Part shown: one piece after another, positions 25,135 through 32,992 of the stretch | How positions within the stretch are numbered: position 1 is the first letter of the stretch | How the letters are laid out: the number at the start of each line of letters is the position of its first letter | Origin: Thermoplasmata archaeon | Lineage (GTDB): Archaea > Thermoplasmatota > Thermoplasmata > Lutacidiplasmatales > UBA184 | Reading direction: 5' to 3' | NCBI GenBank assembly: GCA_022750355.1 | Contig: JAKIVW010000003.1 | Location: 1-40,546, forward strand | Length of the DNA stretch: 40,546 nt | The notes under the pieces: generated by a model | What the model saw: the letters and a program-made list of their open reading frames with translations, nothing else | Databases searched by the model: none | What the model was told of the DNA's origin: nothing | Translations under genes and position numbers: made by a program

Positions 25135-28100
25135 GTGAAACGCATCCAGGGCCATTCCGTCGTGGTTTGGGTCATCGTACTCTTGGCCGTCTCTTCCGCG
25201 GCAATGGTGGGGCTGGCGACGCACGCGGCCTCCTCCCCGATCTCACTGCGCGTCGGGCCTACGACCGCCCCGGCCCCGGCCGACCGGCACTCGTCGGAGG
25301 CTCCCGGTGGAACGGTACTCCCTGCCCCGACGGGCCGACCCGGCTCCGGGGCGAGCGGGTCGACTCCACTATCCCCCCGTACTCGGGCCGGCCCGGCAAC
25401 GAGCGGATGGGCGGTCACCAACACCCTGGTGATCTACAACAACACGTCGGTCTCGGGGAATTACGACCCGCCCTACAATGGAGCCCAGACAGACGTCATC
25501 GCAATGGCGTTTGACAATCTGAGCGGAGAAGTCTTCGCTCTCTCCGATGCGGGAGTGGTCAGCCAGATCTCGGACACCACCAACGAGGTCATTCACACGT
25601 TCTACCCCACACCCCTGGGAACCCCCGCCGGGATCGTCTTCGATTACAAGGACAATGAGATGTTCATCCTGTACTCCGTGTCCCTCTCCACGAGCTACGT
25701 GGCAGTTGTCTCCGCGAGCACGACATCGCTCCTCGCGACCGTGGCCGTCCAAGACGGCTCGAAGGGGATCGCGTACGACAGCGGCCTGGGCGAGGTATTC
25801 GTCTCGAATACGCAGTCCGAGAATGTGAGCGTCATCTCCACGGCCACGAATGCCGTCGTGGCCACCGTGTACCTCCCCCTCGGGGCCCCCGAGGCCTTGG
25901 TGTACGACTCGGGCCAGCACGAGGTGTTCGCGATCAATGATCAGTACGACCTGTATCACTCGAACGTGACCGTGATCTCGGACGTGACGAACACGGTGGT
26001 CGCGACCGTCGCCGTTCCGTACGGCGCGATCTCGCTGGGATACGACCGCGGGAAAGGAGAAGTGTTCGTCGGGAGCGACACGTACGGCGCGGGGGGCACG
26101 TGCAATGTGACCGTCGTTAACGACACGACCGACACGATCGTGGCGACGATCGACGTGGGCATCGATCCCACCGGTATCCTGTATGTCCCGTCGCTGGACG
26201 AGCTCTATGTGACCAACACCGGTTCGCTCAACGTGAGCGTGATCTCGGACGCGACGAACGCGGTGGTCGACACCGTGACCCTCGCGTACAACCCCAACGT
26301 TCCGGTCTACGAGGGCCCAAGTTATCCGGTCTACGACCCCGGACAGGCGGAAGTGTGGTTCTACGGAGGTTTCCCGGGCTACGTGACCGGGATCTCGACG
26401 TCGACGCATCATCTCACCCCGACGGCGTGGCTCACCTTCGATTCCCGGTACTTTGCGTATGATGGCGCCAACCAGGAGGAGTTCCTGGTGGACTCGACGT
26501 CCGGCTACGTCGCCGTCGTTTCGGATGTGACAGGCCAGGTCGTGGCCCAGATCCCGGTCGGAGGCGGCGCCTTCCAGGCGGCGTACGACTCGGGTAAGGG
26601 CGAGGTGTGGGTCACCAACAACGGGGGACTCGGCAATATCACCGTCATCAACGCCACCACCAACACCGTGGTCGCGGTGTTCTACATCCCGGGGGTCGGT
26701 CCGACGGGAATCGCCTACGACCCCGCACTCGGGGAGATGTTCGTGGGCAACGAAAACTGCGCGCCGTGCAGCAACATCACGGTCATCAACGATACGACGT
26801 ACAACGTGGTCGGCGTGATCCCGTACGTCGGCTTCGTGCCGTTCGACCTGGCCTACGACAGCGGGAAAGGTGAGATCTTCGCCGGCAATATCGGAGGCAA
26901 CGTGAGCGTGATCGATGCCGCCACGGACACGGTGGTGGCGTCGGTCGGCACGGGCGTTTTCGGTGGCTGGGGGATGGCGTACGATAGCGCGAAGGGCGAG
27001 ATCTTCCTCACGAACGTGAACGGCAACAACGTCACGGTCATTTCGGACGCGACCAACAAAGTGGTCGCGAACATCTCCTCCCTGCCCGGCGCATGGGGTG
27101 CCGCGTACGACCCGGCGGCGGGCGAAGTGTTGATCGGCGGCGACGAGGGGAGTACCCTCTCGGTCATTTCGGACGTCACCAACACGGTGGTCTACTCGAT
27201 CACTCCGGACGGAGAGGCGCCGAGCGCCGTAGCCTACGACGCCGAGACGGGAGACCTGTACACTGCTGACCAAGCCTTCGGAACCCTGCAGACCATCTCG
27301 CCCACGGGTGGTACCGGCCCCACCCACTATCCGGTGACCTTCCTCGAAACGGGCCTACCGGTAGGGACCCCGTGGAGCGTCACCTTCAACGGAACCCTGG
27401 GGAGTTCGACCATTACCTCCATCGGGTACTCCGTTCTCGATGGCAGCTACACCTTCACCACCGGCACGGTGGCCGGGTATACGGCCAATGTGACCGGCGG
27501 CCCCGTGACCGTCAGCGGAGCGGCCGTCGAAGTGGAGATCGGGTTCTCCTCGACCGGAGTTCCCACCTATACGGTGACCTTCGACGAATCCGGACTCGCT
27601 TCCCCTCCCGCCTGGACGGTGACCCTCGGAGGCTCCCCCGAGAGCGCGACCACCTCGACGATCCCATTCGTAGAGGTCGACGGCACGTACTCCTTCACCG
27701 TCGGCGTCGTCACCGGGTACACGGCGTCTCCGTCCTCGGGCATGGTCACCGTGAACGGGGCGTCGCTGACCCGGGACATCATCTTCACCCCGACCACGTC
27801 CCCGAGCACGTACCCGATCACCTTCACCGAGACCGGACTCGGTTCCGGGACCAGCTGGTCCGTGACCCTCGCCGGAACCTTGCTCCCATCGAGCACCTCG
27901 GTGATCGCGACCTCCGCCGTCAACGGAAGCTACCCCTACACCGTTTCTGCCGTCGTGGGGTACACCGTGAGCCCGGCTTCCGGTACGGTGAGCATCACCG
28001 GTGCGGGCCAAGCGGTCGCCATCACGTTCACCGCTTCACCGCCCGGCACGTCGCCGACCCCTTCGCCCGCCGGCTTCCTGGGACTGCCGGGTTCGGACGG

Positions 28101-28404
28101 GTACATCCTGTTGGGCATCATCCTCGCCGCGATCGTCGCGCTCCTTTTGCTCGTCCTTGCGAGGCGACCGAACTATCCGATCGTGTTCACGGAAACCGGC
28201 TTGCCGGCCAGCACCCGCTGGTCGGTGCGCCTGAAGGACGTCACGGAGTTCTCGGACACGGAGACGGTCCGATTCAGTCGACCGAGCGGCACGTACGAGT
28301 TTGAGGTCGCTCCCTCGACCGGCCGCACCCCCTCCCCGGTGACGGGGTATGTGGTCGTGGAGCGGGAGCAGCAGATCATCGCCATCCGGTTCGGCCCACC
28401 CTAA
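25135..28404 (+). CDS. Giant surface protein: YVTN-type beta-propeller, FTETGL repeats, C-terminal membrane helix
   Basis: About 1089 residues from GTG 25135; TTG 25084 is another possible start. An N-terminal hydrophobic segment (8-27) is a signal or anchor. Residues about 90-725 hold roughly 14 propeller strand repeats of about 43 residues, each with Y-D-x-G-x-G-E-V-F-V and N-V-T-V-I-S/N-D-x-T-N-x-V-V-A-T-V; this suggests two stacked propellers. Three FTETGL modules start near 731, 811 and 892. A transmembrane helix lies at about 988-1010. A fourth FTETGL module follows it (1012-1080). Likely a surface adhesin or binding protein; many N-x-S/T sites fit archaeal N-glycosylation. Confidence 0.85.
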   Translation: MKRIQGHSVVVWVIVLLAVSSAAMVGLATHAASSPISLRVGPTTAPAPADRHSSEAPGGTVLPAPTGRPGSGASGSTPLSPRTRAGPATSGWAVTNTLVIYNNTSVSGNYDPPYNGAQTDVIAMAFDNLSGEVFALSDAGVVSQISDTTNEVIHTFYPTPLGTPAGIVFDYKDNEMFILYSVSLSTSYVAVVSASTTSLLATVAVQDGSKGIAYDSGLGEVFVSNTQSENVSVISTATNAVVATVYLPLGAPEALVYDSGQHEVFAINDQYDLYHSNVTVISDVTNTVVATVAVPYGAISLGYDRGKGEVFVGSDTYGAGGTCNVTVVNDTTDTIVATIDVGIDPTGILYVPSLDELYVTNTGSLNVSVISDATNAVVDTVTLAYNPNVPVYEGPSYPVYDPGQAEVWFYGGFPGYVTGISTSTHHLTPTAWLTFDSRYFAYDGANQEEFLVDSTSGYVAVVSDVTGQVVAQIPVGGGAFQAAYDSGKGEVWVTNNGGLGNITVINATTNTVVAVFYIPGVGPTGIAYDPALGEMFVGNENCAPCSNITVINDTTYNVVGVIPYVGFVPFDLAYDSGKGEIFAGNIGGNVSVIDAATDTVVASVGTGVFGGWGMAYDSAKGEIFLTNVNGNNVTVISDATNKVVANISSLPGAWGAAYDPAAGEVLIGGDEGSTLSVISDVTNTVVYSITPDGEAPSAVAYDAETGDLYTADQAFGTLQTISPTGGTGPTHYPVTFLETGLPVGTPWSVTFNGTLGSSTITSIGYSVLDGSYTFTTGTVAGYTANVTGGPVTVSGAAVEVEIGFSSTGVPTYTVTFDESGLASPPAWTVTLGGSPESATTSTIPFVEVDGTYSFTVGVVTGYTASPSSGMVTVNGASLTRDIIFTPTTSPSTYPITFTETGLGSGTSWSVTLAGTLLPSSTSVIATSAVNGSYPYTVSAVVGYTVSPASGTVSITGAGQAVAITFTASPPGTSPTPSPAGFLGLPGSDGYILLGIILAAIVALLLLVLARRPNYPIVFTETGLPASTRWSVRLKDVTEFSDTETVRFSRPSGTYEFEVAPSTGRTPSPVTGYVVVEREQQIIAIRFGPP

Positions 28405-28625
28405 CCGGAACCGGCGATCGGACCGGGTCCGATGGGGAGGTCCCCACGACCGCTTCGCCGGAGCCCGGGCGACGGCCCTGGCTCGAAACCCGCGGGCGTT
28501 CCACCCGCTGCCACGGGTCTAGAAACCTGACTCTCCGGACGGGTGAGGATCTGTTTGGGGCCCTCGGGGCCCGTTCGCTTCGGCGCCGAATTTCCACGCG
28601 TGCGGTCCCCCGCTCGGTCCCAGGA
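28405..28625. other. Convergent intergenic region
   Basis: GC-rich spacer between the ends of the propeller gene and the zinc-ribbon gene. No gene, T-run or clear hairpin is seen. Confidence 0.3.
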
Positions 28626-29348
28626 CTACGGAAGGGGCAACGGATTCGTGGTCCCGGTGTAGCTTCCCATGGCCTGAGCGACGAATTCGAGCCCCAGTCC
28701 GCTCGGATTCTGGGTGCCCATATCGATCACGATGTAATCGGAGGTGAGGACGGGGGTGCCATCGACGACCCCGCTCCCGAACGTCCAGTCCGAGGTCATT
28801 CCCATCGACCCCCCGGCCGCAGCATACTGAGCCGCGACCGCACCGTTCTCGGTGAGGATCGTGAATCCAAGGCCGGACGGCGCGACGTCGATCGACCCCG
28901 AGGGTGTCTGGACGAAGAACCACGCCGAACCGAAGGAGATCGTGGAATCGATGATGCTCACCCGGTAATAGAAATCGGCCGGGCCCTGACAACCGGTGGA
29001 GAGAAAGGTGGCGTCGAGGGGGCACTGTCCCGCCGTCGGAACCCCCGGACGGAAGGCCGTGCCGATCGGGGTGTCGCCAGGACAGTGGCAGAACCCCCGC
29101 CCGGCGAGAGCACCGAACTCAAATCCCCCGAGGATCGCCGCGGCGGTAAGAACAAGCACGACCACCAAGACCACGGCGACGATCGGGCTGGACCGCGGAG
29201 GCGCGGGAGGCCCGGGGGAGTACGCGCCCGGGGTTGGGGTCCACGGACCCGAGACCCGAGCTCCGCACCTCGAGCAGAACGAGTGACCCGAGGCGAGCGG
29301 TTGGCCGCATCTCCCGCAGAACGAGACGGCCATCGGCGACTCCTCCAT
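28626..29348 (-). CDS. Zinc-ribbon membrane protein with a pilin-like ectodomain
   Basis: 240 residues. A zinc ribbon with CGRC and CSRC (cysteines 11, 14, 25, 28) opens the protein, followed by a proline-rich linker, a single membrane helix (about 53-75) and an ectodomain of about 150 residues. The ectodomain matches the pilin-like protein at 2384-3022 in order and spacing: TPIG-AF, F-Y-V-S/T-V-SS-ISFGS, QTPSGS, then GLGLEFVAQAMGSYTGTTNP against GMGLTFVALGIGSYSGSTSP. The zinc ribbon would be cytoplasmic. A second ATG is at 29333. Function unknown; a sensor or assembly anchor is an inference. Confidence 0.8.
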   Translation of the reverse strand: MEESPMAVSFCGRCGQPLASGHSFCSRCGARVSGPWTPTPGAYSPGPPAPPRSSPIVAVVLVVVLVLTAAAILGGFEFGALAGRGFCHCPGDTPIGTAFRPGVPTAGQCPLDATFLSTGCQGPADFYYRVSIIDSTISFGSAWFFVQTPSGSIDVAPSGLGFTILTENGAVAAQYAAAGGSMGMTSDWTFGSGVVDGTPVLTSDYIVIDMGTQNPSGLGLEFVAQAMGSYTGTTNPLPLP

Positions 29349-29370
29349 CTCAAAGATACGGTGAAGGTTG

Positions 29371-29380
29371 AGTTAAATTG
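29371..29380 (-). promoter_or_regulatory. TATA-like box for the zinc-ribbon gene
   Basis: On the minus strand CAATTTAACT is centred 27 bases before ATG 29348, predicting a leaderless or near-leaderless transcript. Confidence 0.5.
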
Positions 29381-29499
29381 GGTGTTCGTGAGCCATCGCC
29401 CCGGGCGGAGACGGGGTCCGGCGCGGGCGCCCGAGAGCGACTAATTTTCACCCCGGCCCCGCGCGGGTTGGCTTTCAAAGGCGGGAGCACCCAAGCCGT

Positions 29500-29507
29500 G
29501 ATATAGC
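29500..29507 (+). promoter_or_regulatory. TATA box for the acyl-CoA dehydrogenase / ETF operon
   Basis: GATATAGC is centred about 36 bases before ATG 29539. A start near 29529 would give a leader of about ten bases. Confidence 0.55.
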
Positions 29508-29538
29508 GGGTTCCGGTGGCACGCCGGTTCGACCGAAA

Positions 29539-30687
29539 ATGGCCGATTTCTCATTGTCCGCGGAGCAAGAAAGTCTCCGCGATCTTGCCCGAAAGTTCGC
29601 CCGGACGGAGATGGCGCCGCATGCGGCCGAATGCGACCGGACGCCTCGGTTTCCCGAGGAGATCTATCGGAAGGCCTTCGACCTCGGCCTCATGAACCTC
29701 AATGTTCCCGTCGACTACGGGGGCAGCGGACTCGGGGTCTTCGAGGCCTGCCTCATCGTGGAGGAGCTCGCCCACGCGTGCGGCGGAATGACGACCTCGG
29801 TGATCGCGAACTGCCTCGCCCTCGAACCGATCCTCCTCGGCGGCACCCCCGAACAGAAGGACCGGTTCCTCAAGCCCTTCTGCGCCGAGTACAACCTGGC
29901 CTCCTTCTGTCTGACCGAGCCTTCCGGCGGGAGCGACGCGGGGAGCCTCAAGACCCGAGCCCGTCGGGAGGGAGACCACTACATCCTGGATGGCGAGAAG
30001 TGCTTCATCACGAACGCCCCCCACGCCTCCCTCTACACGGTCTTCGCCACCATCGACCCGGCGTTGAAGACCAAGGGCATCACCGCGTTCGTCGTACCGC
30101 GGAGCGCCGTCGGTCTGAGTACCGGTAAGGACGAGGAGAAAATGGGCCATCGGGCGTCCTCCACGAGCACCGTTCGCTTCGAGGGGGTCAGCGTGCCGGT
30201 CGCCGACCGACTCGGCGAGGAAGGAGCGGGTTTCTCTATGGCCATGCGGACCCTGGACCAGACCCGCACTCCGATCGGCGCCCTCGCGACCGGTATCGCG
30301 CAAGCAGCGCTCGACCACGCCGCGGCGTACTCTCTCAAGCGCCAATCGTTCGGAAAGCCGATCAGTGAACACCAGGCGATCCAGATCAAGCTCGCCAACA
30401 TGGCCCAGTCGGTTCACGCGGCCCGCCTGCTGACGTGGCATGCGGCGTGGACGATCGACCGCGGGGCGAAGGGAACCCTCGAATCCTCCATCGCCAAGTG
30501 CTTCGCGTCGGATGCCGCCCTGCACGTCGCCGACGAGGCCATCCAGACGTTCGGCGGGTACGGGTACATGAAGGAGTACCCGGTCGAGAAGTTGCTCCGG
30601 GATGCGAAGCTCACCCAGATCTACGAGGGAGCGAACGAGATCCAGCGGACCGTCATCGCCCGCGAACTGCTCCGTCAGTACGCCTGA
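29539..30687 (+). CDS. Acyl-CoA dehydrogenase
   Basis: 382 residues, the usual length. It oxidises acyl-CoA to trans-2-enoyl-CoA with FAD and passes electrons to ETF. Signatures are present: SFCLTEPSGGSDAGSLKT (FAD/substrate region), CFITNAPHA, RQSFGKPISEHQAIQ, FGGYGYMKEYPVEKLLRDAKLTQIYEG split by short turns, and NEIQR. The catalytic glutamate is in IYEG near residue 367, as in medium/short-chain and glutaryl-like enzymes. It is followed 14 bases later by the ETF genes, so it is the likely electron donor to them. Substrate chain length is not certain. Confidence 0.95.
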   Translation: MADFSLSAEQESLRDLARKFARTEMAPHAAECDRTPRFPEEIYRKAFDLGLMNLNVPVDYGGSGLGVFEACLIVEELAHACGGMTTSVIANCLALEPILLGGTPEQKDRFLKPFCAEYNLASFCLTEPSGGSDAGSLKTRARREGDHYILDGEKCFITNAPHASLYTVFATIDPALKTKGITAFVVPRSAVGLSTGKDEEKMGHRASSTSTVRFEGVSVPVADRLGEEGAGFSMAMRTLDQTRTPIGALATGIAQAALDHAAAYSLKRQSFGKPISEHQAIQIKLANMAQSVHAARLLTWHAAWTIDRGAKGTLESSIAKCFASDAALHVADEAIQTFGGYGYMKEYPVEKLLRDAKLTQIYEGANEIQRTVIARELLRQYA

Positions 30688-30701
30688 CGCCGGAGGGCGG
30701 C

Positions 30702-31481
30702 GTGGAGATCGTCGTCTGCATCAAGCCCGTCCCCGAGGCTGAAACCCGTCTTCGCGTGGCGCCCGGTGGGGCGACCCTCGATGCGGAGGGGGTGAAGTTC
30801 GTCCTGGCCGGGTACGACGAGTCCGCGCTCGAGCAGGCGCTCCTCCTCAAAGAGGCGCTCGCCGGCTCGAAGGTCCACGCCATTTCGTTCGGCCCCGCGC
30901 CCCGGACCGAAGAGGTCCTCCGAGCCGCGGTCGCACTCGGGGCCGACCTCGCGACCTGGGTGGAGTCGCCGTCCGGGTCGGCCGTCGACCCGATCCAAGT
31001 CGCGCGAGCCCTGGCCGGCGCCATCGCTGCGATCCCGCACGACCTCGTCCTTTGTGGAAAACAGGCGGGCGATGACGAGGCGGGACTGGTCCCCTCGGCG
31101 CTCGGCGAATTGCTCGCTCTCCCCGATTTCGGGTCGGTGGTCGACCTTCGATGGGACCCGGTGACGGCCCGATTCAAGTTCCTTCGTTCGACCGACGCCG
31201 GGGGCGAGCGCTGGGAGGCTGCGACTCCATGCGTCATCGGTCTCCAACAGGCCTGGAACGACCCTCGCACCGCGAAACTTCCGAACATCCTCAAGTCGCG
31301 CAAGGCGGCGATCGCCAAACACCCGGCCGGTCCCGATCTCCCGGGCGCCCGTTCGGAGCCTCAAGGGTTCGAGCTCCCCGCGCCCCGGACGGGGGCCCGC
31401 CTGATCGAGTACAAATCTCCGCAAGAAGCGGCTCAAACGTTGGTTCGAATCCTCCGCGAGGAGGCGAAGGTGTTCCCGTGA
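30702..31481 (+). CDS. etfB: Electron transfer flavoprotein, beta subunit
   Basis: 259 residues from GTG 30702, with GGAGGGC before it. IVVCIKPVPEAE opens the family pattern, then the DESALEQALLLKE stretch, and LVLCGKQAGDDEAGLVPSALGELL (AMP-binding side). RKAAIAKH near the C-terminus fits the recognition loop that contacts dehydrogenases. It accepts electrons from the acyl-CoA dehydrogenase together with EtfA. The stop overlaps the etfA start (GTGA). Confidence 0.95.
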   Translation: MEIVVCIKPVPEAETRLRVAPGGATLDAEGVKFVLAGYDESALEQALLLKEALAGSKVHAISFGPAPRTEEVLRAAVALGADLATWVESPSGSAVDPIQVARALAGAIAAIPHDLVLCGKQAGDDEAGLVPSALGELLALPDFGSVVDLRWDPVTARFKFLRSTDAGGERWEAATPCVIGLQQAWNDPRTAKLPNILKSRKAAIAKHPAGPDLPGARSEPQGFELPAPRTGARLIEYKSPQEAAQTLVRILREEAKVFP

Positions 31482-32464
31482 CCGGTCCCATCCTGATCGT
31501 GGGAGAGGTGCAGAATGGTCACCTGAGCGGGCCGACGCTCGAGGCGATCTCGGTCGCCCGGTCCCTCGGCGGGAGCCCTTCCTCCCTGGTCGGGTTTGTT
31601 GCCGGGCATGATTCCCGGTCCACCGCCCTCGAATTCGGGCGATTCGGCGTGTCCCACGTCTGGGTGGCGCGGGACCCCACCCTCGACTCCGCCCCCATCG
31701 CGGCGCTGGCCCTGTACATCGCCGCCGCGGCTACGAAGGCCGGGGCCGAGACGATCCTCGTCGGCGGAACCACCTTGGGTCGGGATCTCATGGGGAGGTT
31801 GGCGATCCGCTGGAACGCGGCCGTGGCGACCGGTGTCACCGAGGTTCGTCGGGACGGGGCCGCCCTTCAGGTCCGCCGTCCGATCTTCGGGGGGCGAGCG
31901 ACCGAGACGCGTCGACTGGACGGGGCTCATGTGGCCCTCGCCCTCCGTCCCCACGCCTTTCCCGCACCGCTCGACGCCCCGGTGGATCCGGTCATCGAGG
32001 ACCTTCCGTCGGTGCCACTGCCGGCGGCGTGGCTCGCTCCCCGGCGAACCGGGACCGAGACGTCGGCGGAAGGTGCCGGCCCCTCCTTGGGGGATGCTTC
32101 GATCGTCGTATCGGGGGGCCGAGGGGTCCGGACCGCCGAGAATTTCCAGCTGGTCGAAGAGCTCGCGGCTGCGCTCGGCGCCGCGGTCGGCGCTTCGCGG
32201 GCCGTGACGGACGCCGGTTGGCGGCCTTCCTCCTACCAAGTGGGTCAAACGGGGCGCTCGGTCTCCCCTCAACTCTACCTCGCGGTCGGGATCTCCGGGG
32301 CGATCCAGCATTTGGTCGGCATGCTGAGTTCCCGGGTGATCGTTGCCATCAACTCCGATGCGAGCGCCCCGATCTTCCGCGTCGCGGACTACGGCATCGT
32401 CGGAGACCTTTTCCAGATAGTCCCCGCGCTCACCGCCGAGGTCCGGCGCGTGCGCGCGCTATAG
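31478..32464 (+). CDS. etfA: Electron transfer flavoprotein, alpha subunit
   Basis: 328 residues from GTG 31478, overlapping etfB. The N-terminal domain is short. The C-terminal FAD domain is complete: VVSGGRGVRTAENFQLVEEL, SRAVTDAGW, QVGQTGRSVSPQLYLAVGISGAIQHLVGM split by short turns, INSDASAPIFRVADYGIVGDLFQIVP. It carries the redox-active FAD and hands electrons to a quinone oxidoreductase, probably the FixC-type enzyme encoded downstream on the other strand. Its last 35 bases overlap the end of the GNAT gene. Confidence 0.95.
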   Translation: MTGPILIVGEVQNGHLSGPTLEAISVARSLGGSPSSLVGFVAGHDSRSTALEFGRFGVSHVWVARDPTLDSAPIAALALYIAAAATKAGAETILVGGTTLGRDLMGRLAIRWNAAVATGVTEVRRDGAALQVRRPIFGGRATETRRLDGAHVALALRPHAFPAPLDAPVDPVIEDLPSVPLPAAWLAPRRTGTETSAEGAGPSLGDASIVVSGGRGVRTAENFQLVEELAAALGAAVGASRAVTDAGWRPSSYQVGQTGRSVSPQLYLAVGISGAIQHLVGMLSSRVIVAINSDASAPIFRVADYGIVGDLFQIVPALTAEVRRVRAL

Positions 32465-32948
32465 GGCGGGCGTGCGGGGGCCCGGCCCAGGCAGGCCTTC
32501 GGAACCACAAGCGCATCTCTGCCGTCGGCTCGAACCCGAGTCGCTCGTAGACCGGCCGTCCCTGGGGGGCCGCGTGCAACGTCACTCGCACCGCTCCCGA
32601 ACGTCGAGCCACGCGCAGGAGCTCCCGCACAATCGCGGAAGCGATCCCCTGGCGCTGATGCTCCGGTTGGGTGTACATCGACATGATGTAGGGAATGACG
32701 CCCTGGGGGATCCCCGGCCGCGGTTCCTGCGGCATGAACCAAAGTGTTCCCGAACCGGCGACCTGCCCTTCGACGGTGGCCAGATACGCCACCACCTCTC
32801 CCGACTTCAATCGGGGCCGAAGCCATCGTCGGTACGGGGCCGCGTGCCGGTCGATCGCGCGGATCGAGTGATGCCCGATCGCCCGCCACATCCCCACCCG
32901 ATGCCGAGTCAGGACGGCGGCATCTTCGGGGAGGGCGAGCCGAAGCAC
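32430..32948 (-). CDS. GNAT-family N-acetyltransferase
   Basis: 172 residues from GTG 32948 (LRLALPEDAAVLTRHRVGMW). The acetyl-CoA binding core is visible: YLATVEGQVAGSGTLWF, IMSMYTQPEHQRQGIASAIVREL with the Q-x-x-G-x-A motif, and VTLHAAPQGRPVYERLGFEP. The acceptor is unknown. It starts 44 bases after the fixC-like gene and may be cotranscribed with it, where a fixX ferredoxin might have been expected. Longer starts lie inside fixC and were rejected. Confidence 0.85.
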   Translation of the reverse strand: MLRLALPEDAAVLTRHRVGMWRAIGHHSIRAIDRHAAPYRRWLRPRLKSGEVVAYLATVEGQVAGSGTLWFMPQEPRPGIPQGVIPYIMSMYTQPEHQRQGIASAIVRELLRVARRSGAVRVTLHAAPQGRPVYERLGFEPTAEMRLWFRRPAWAGPPHARPIARARAGPRR

Positions 32949-32992
32949 GACCTTGGGGCGCACCCCCCTCCTGGGCCGAGAGCGACGGTCGG

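Noticed and set aside
25360..27320. Regular repeats considered as a CRISPR array
   Set aside because: The repeats are coding, diverged at DNA level and contiguous in frame; there are no identical repeats with unique spacers.
25369..27327. 652-codon frame antisense to the giant propeller gene
   Set aside because: It is a mirror of the repeated propeller codons, rich in R, D, H and V without any recognisable fold. The sense protein is clear.
31441..31455. GGTTCGAATCC T-loop-like sequence
   Set aside because: It lies inside etfB coding sequence with no T-stem partner or acceptor stem, so it is not a tRNA.
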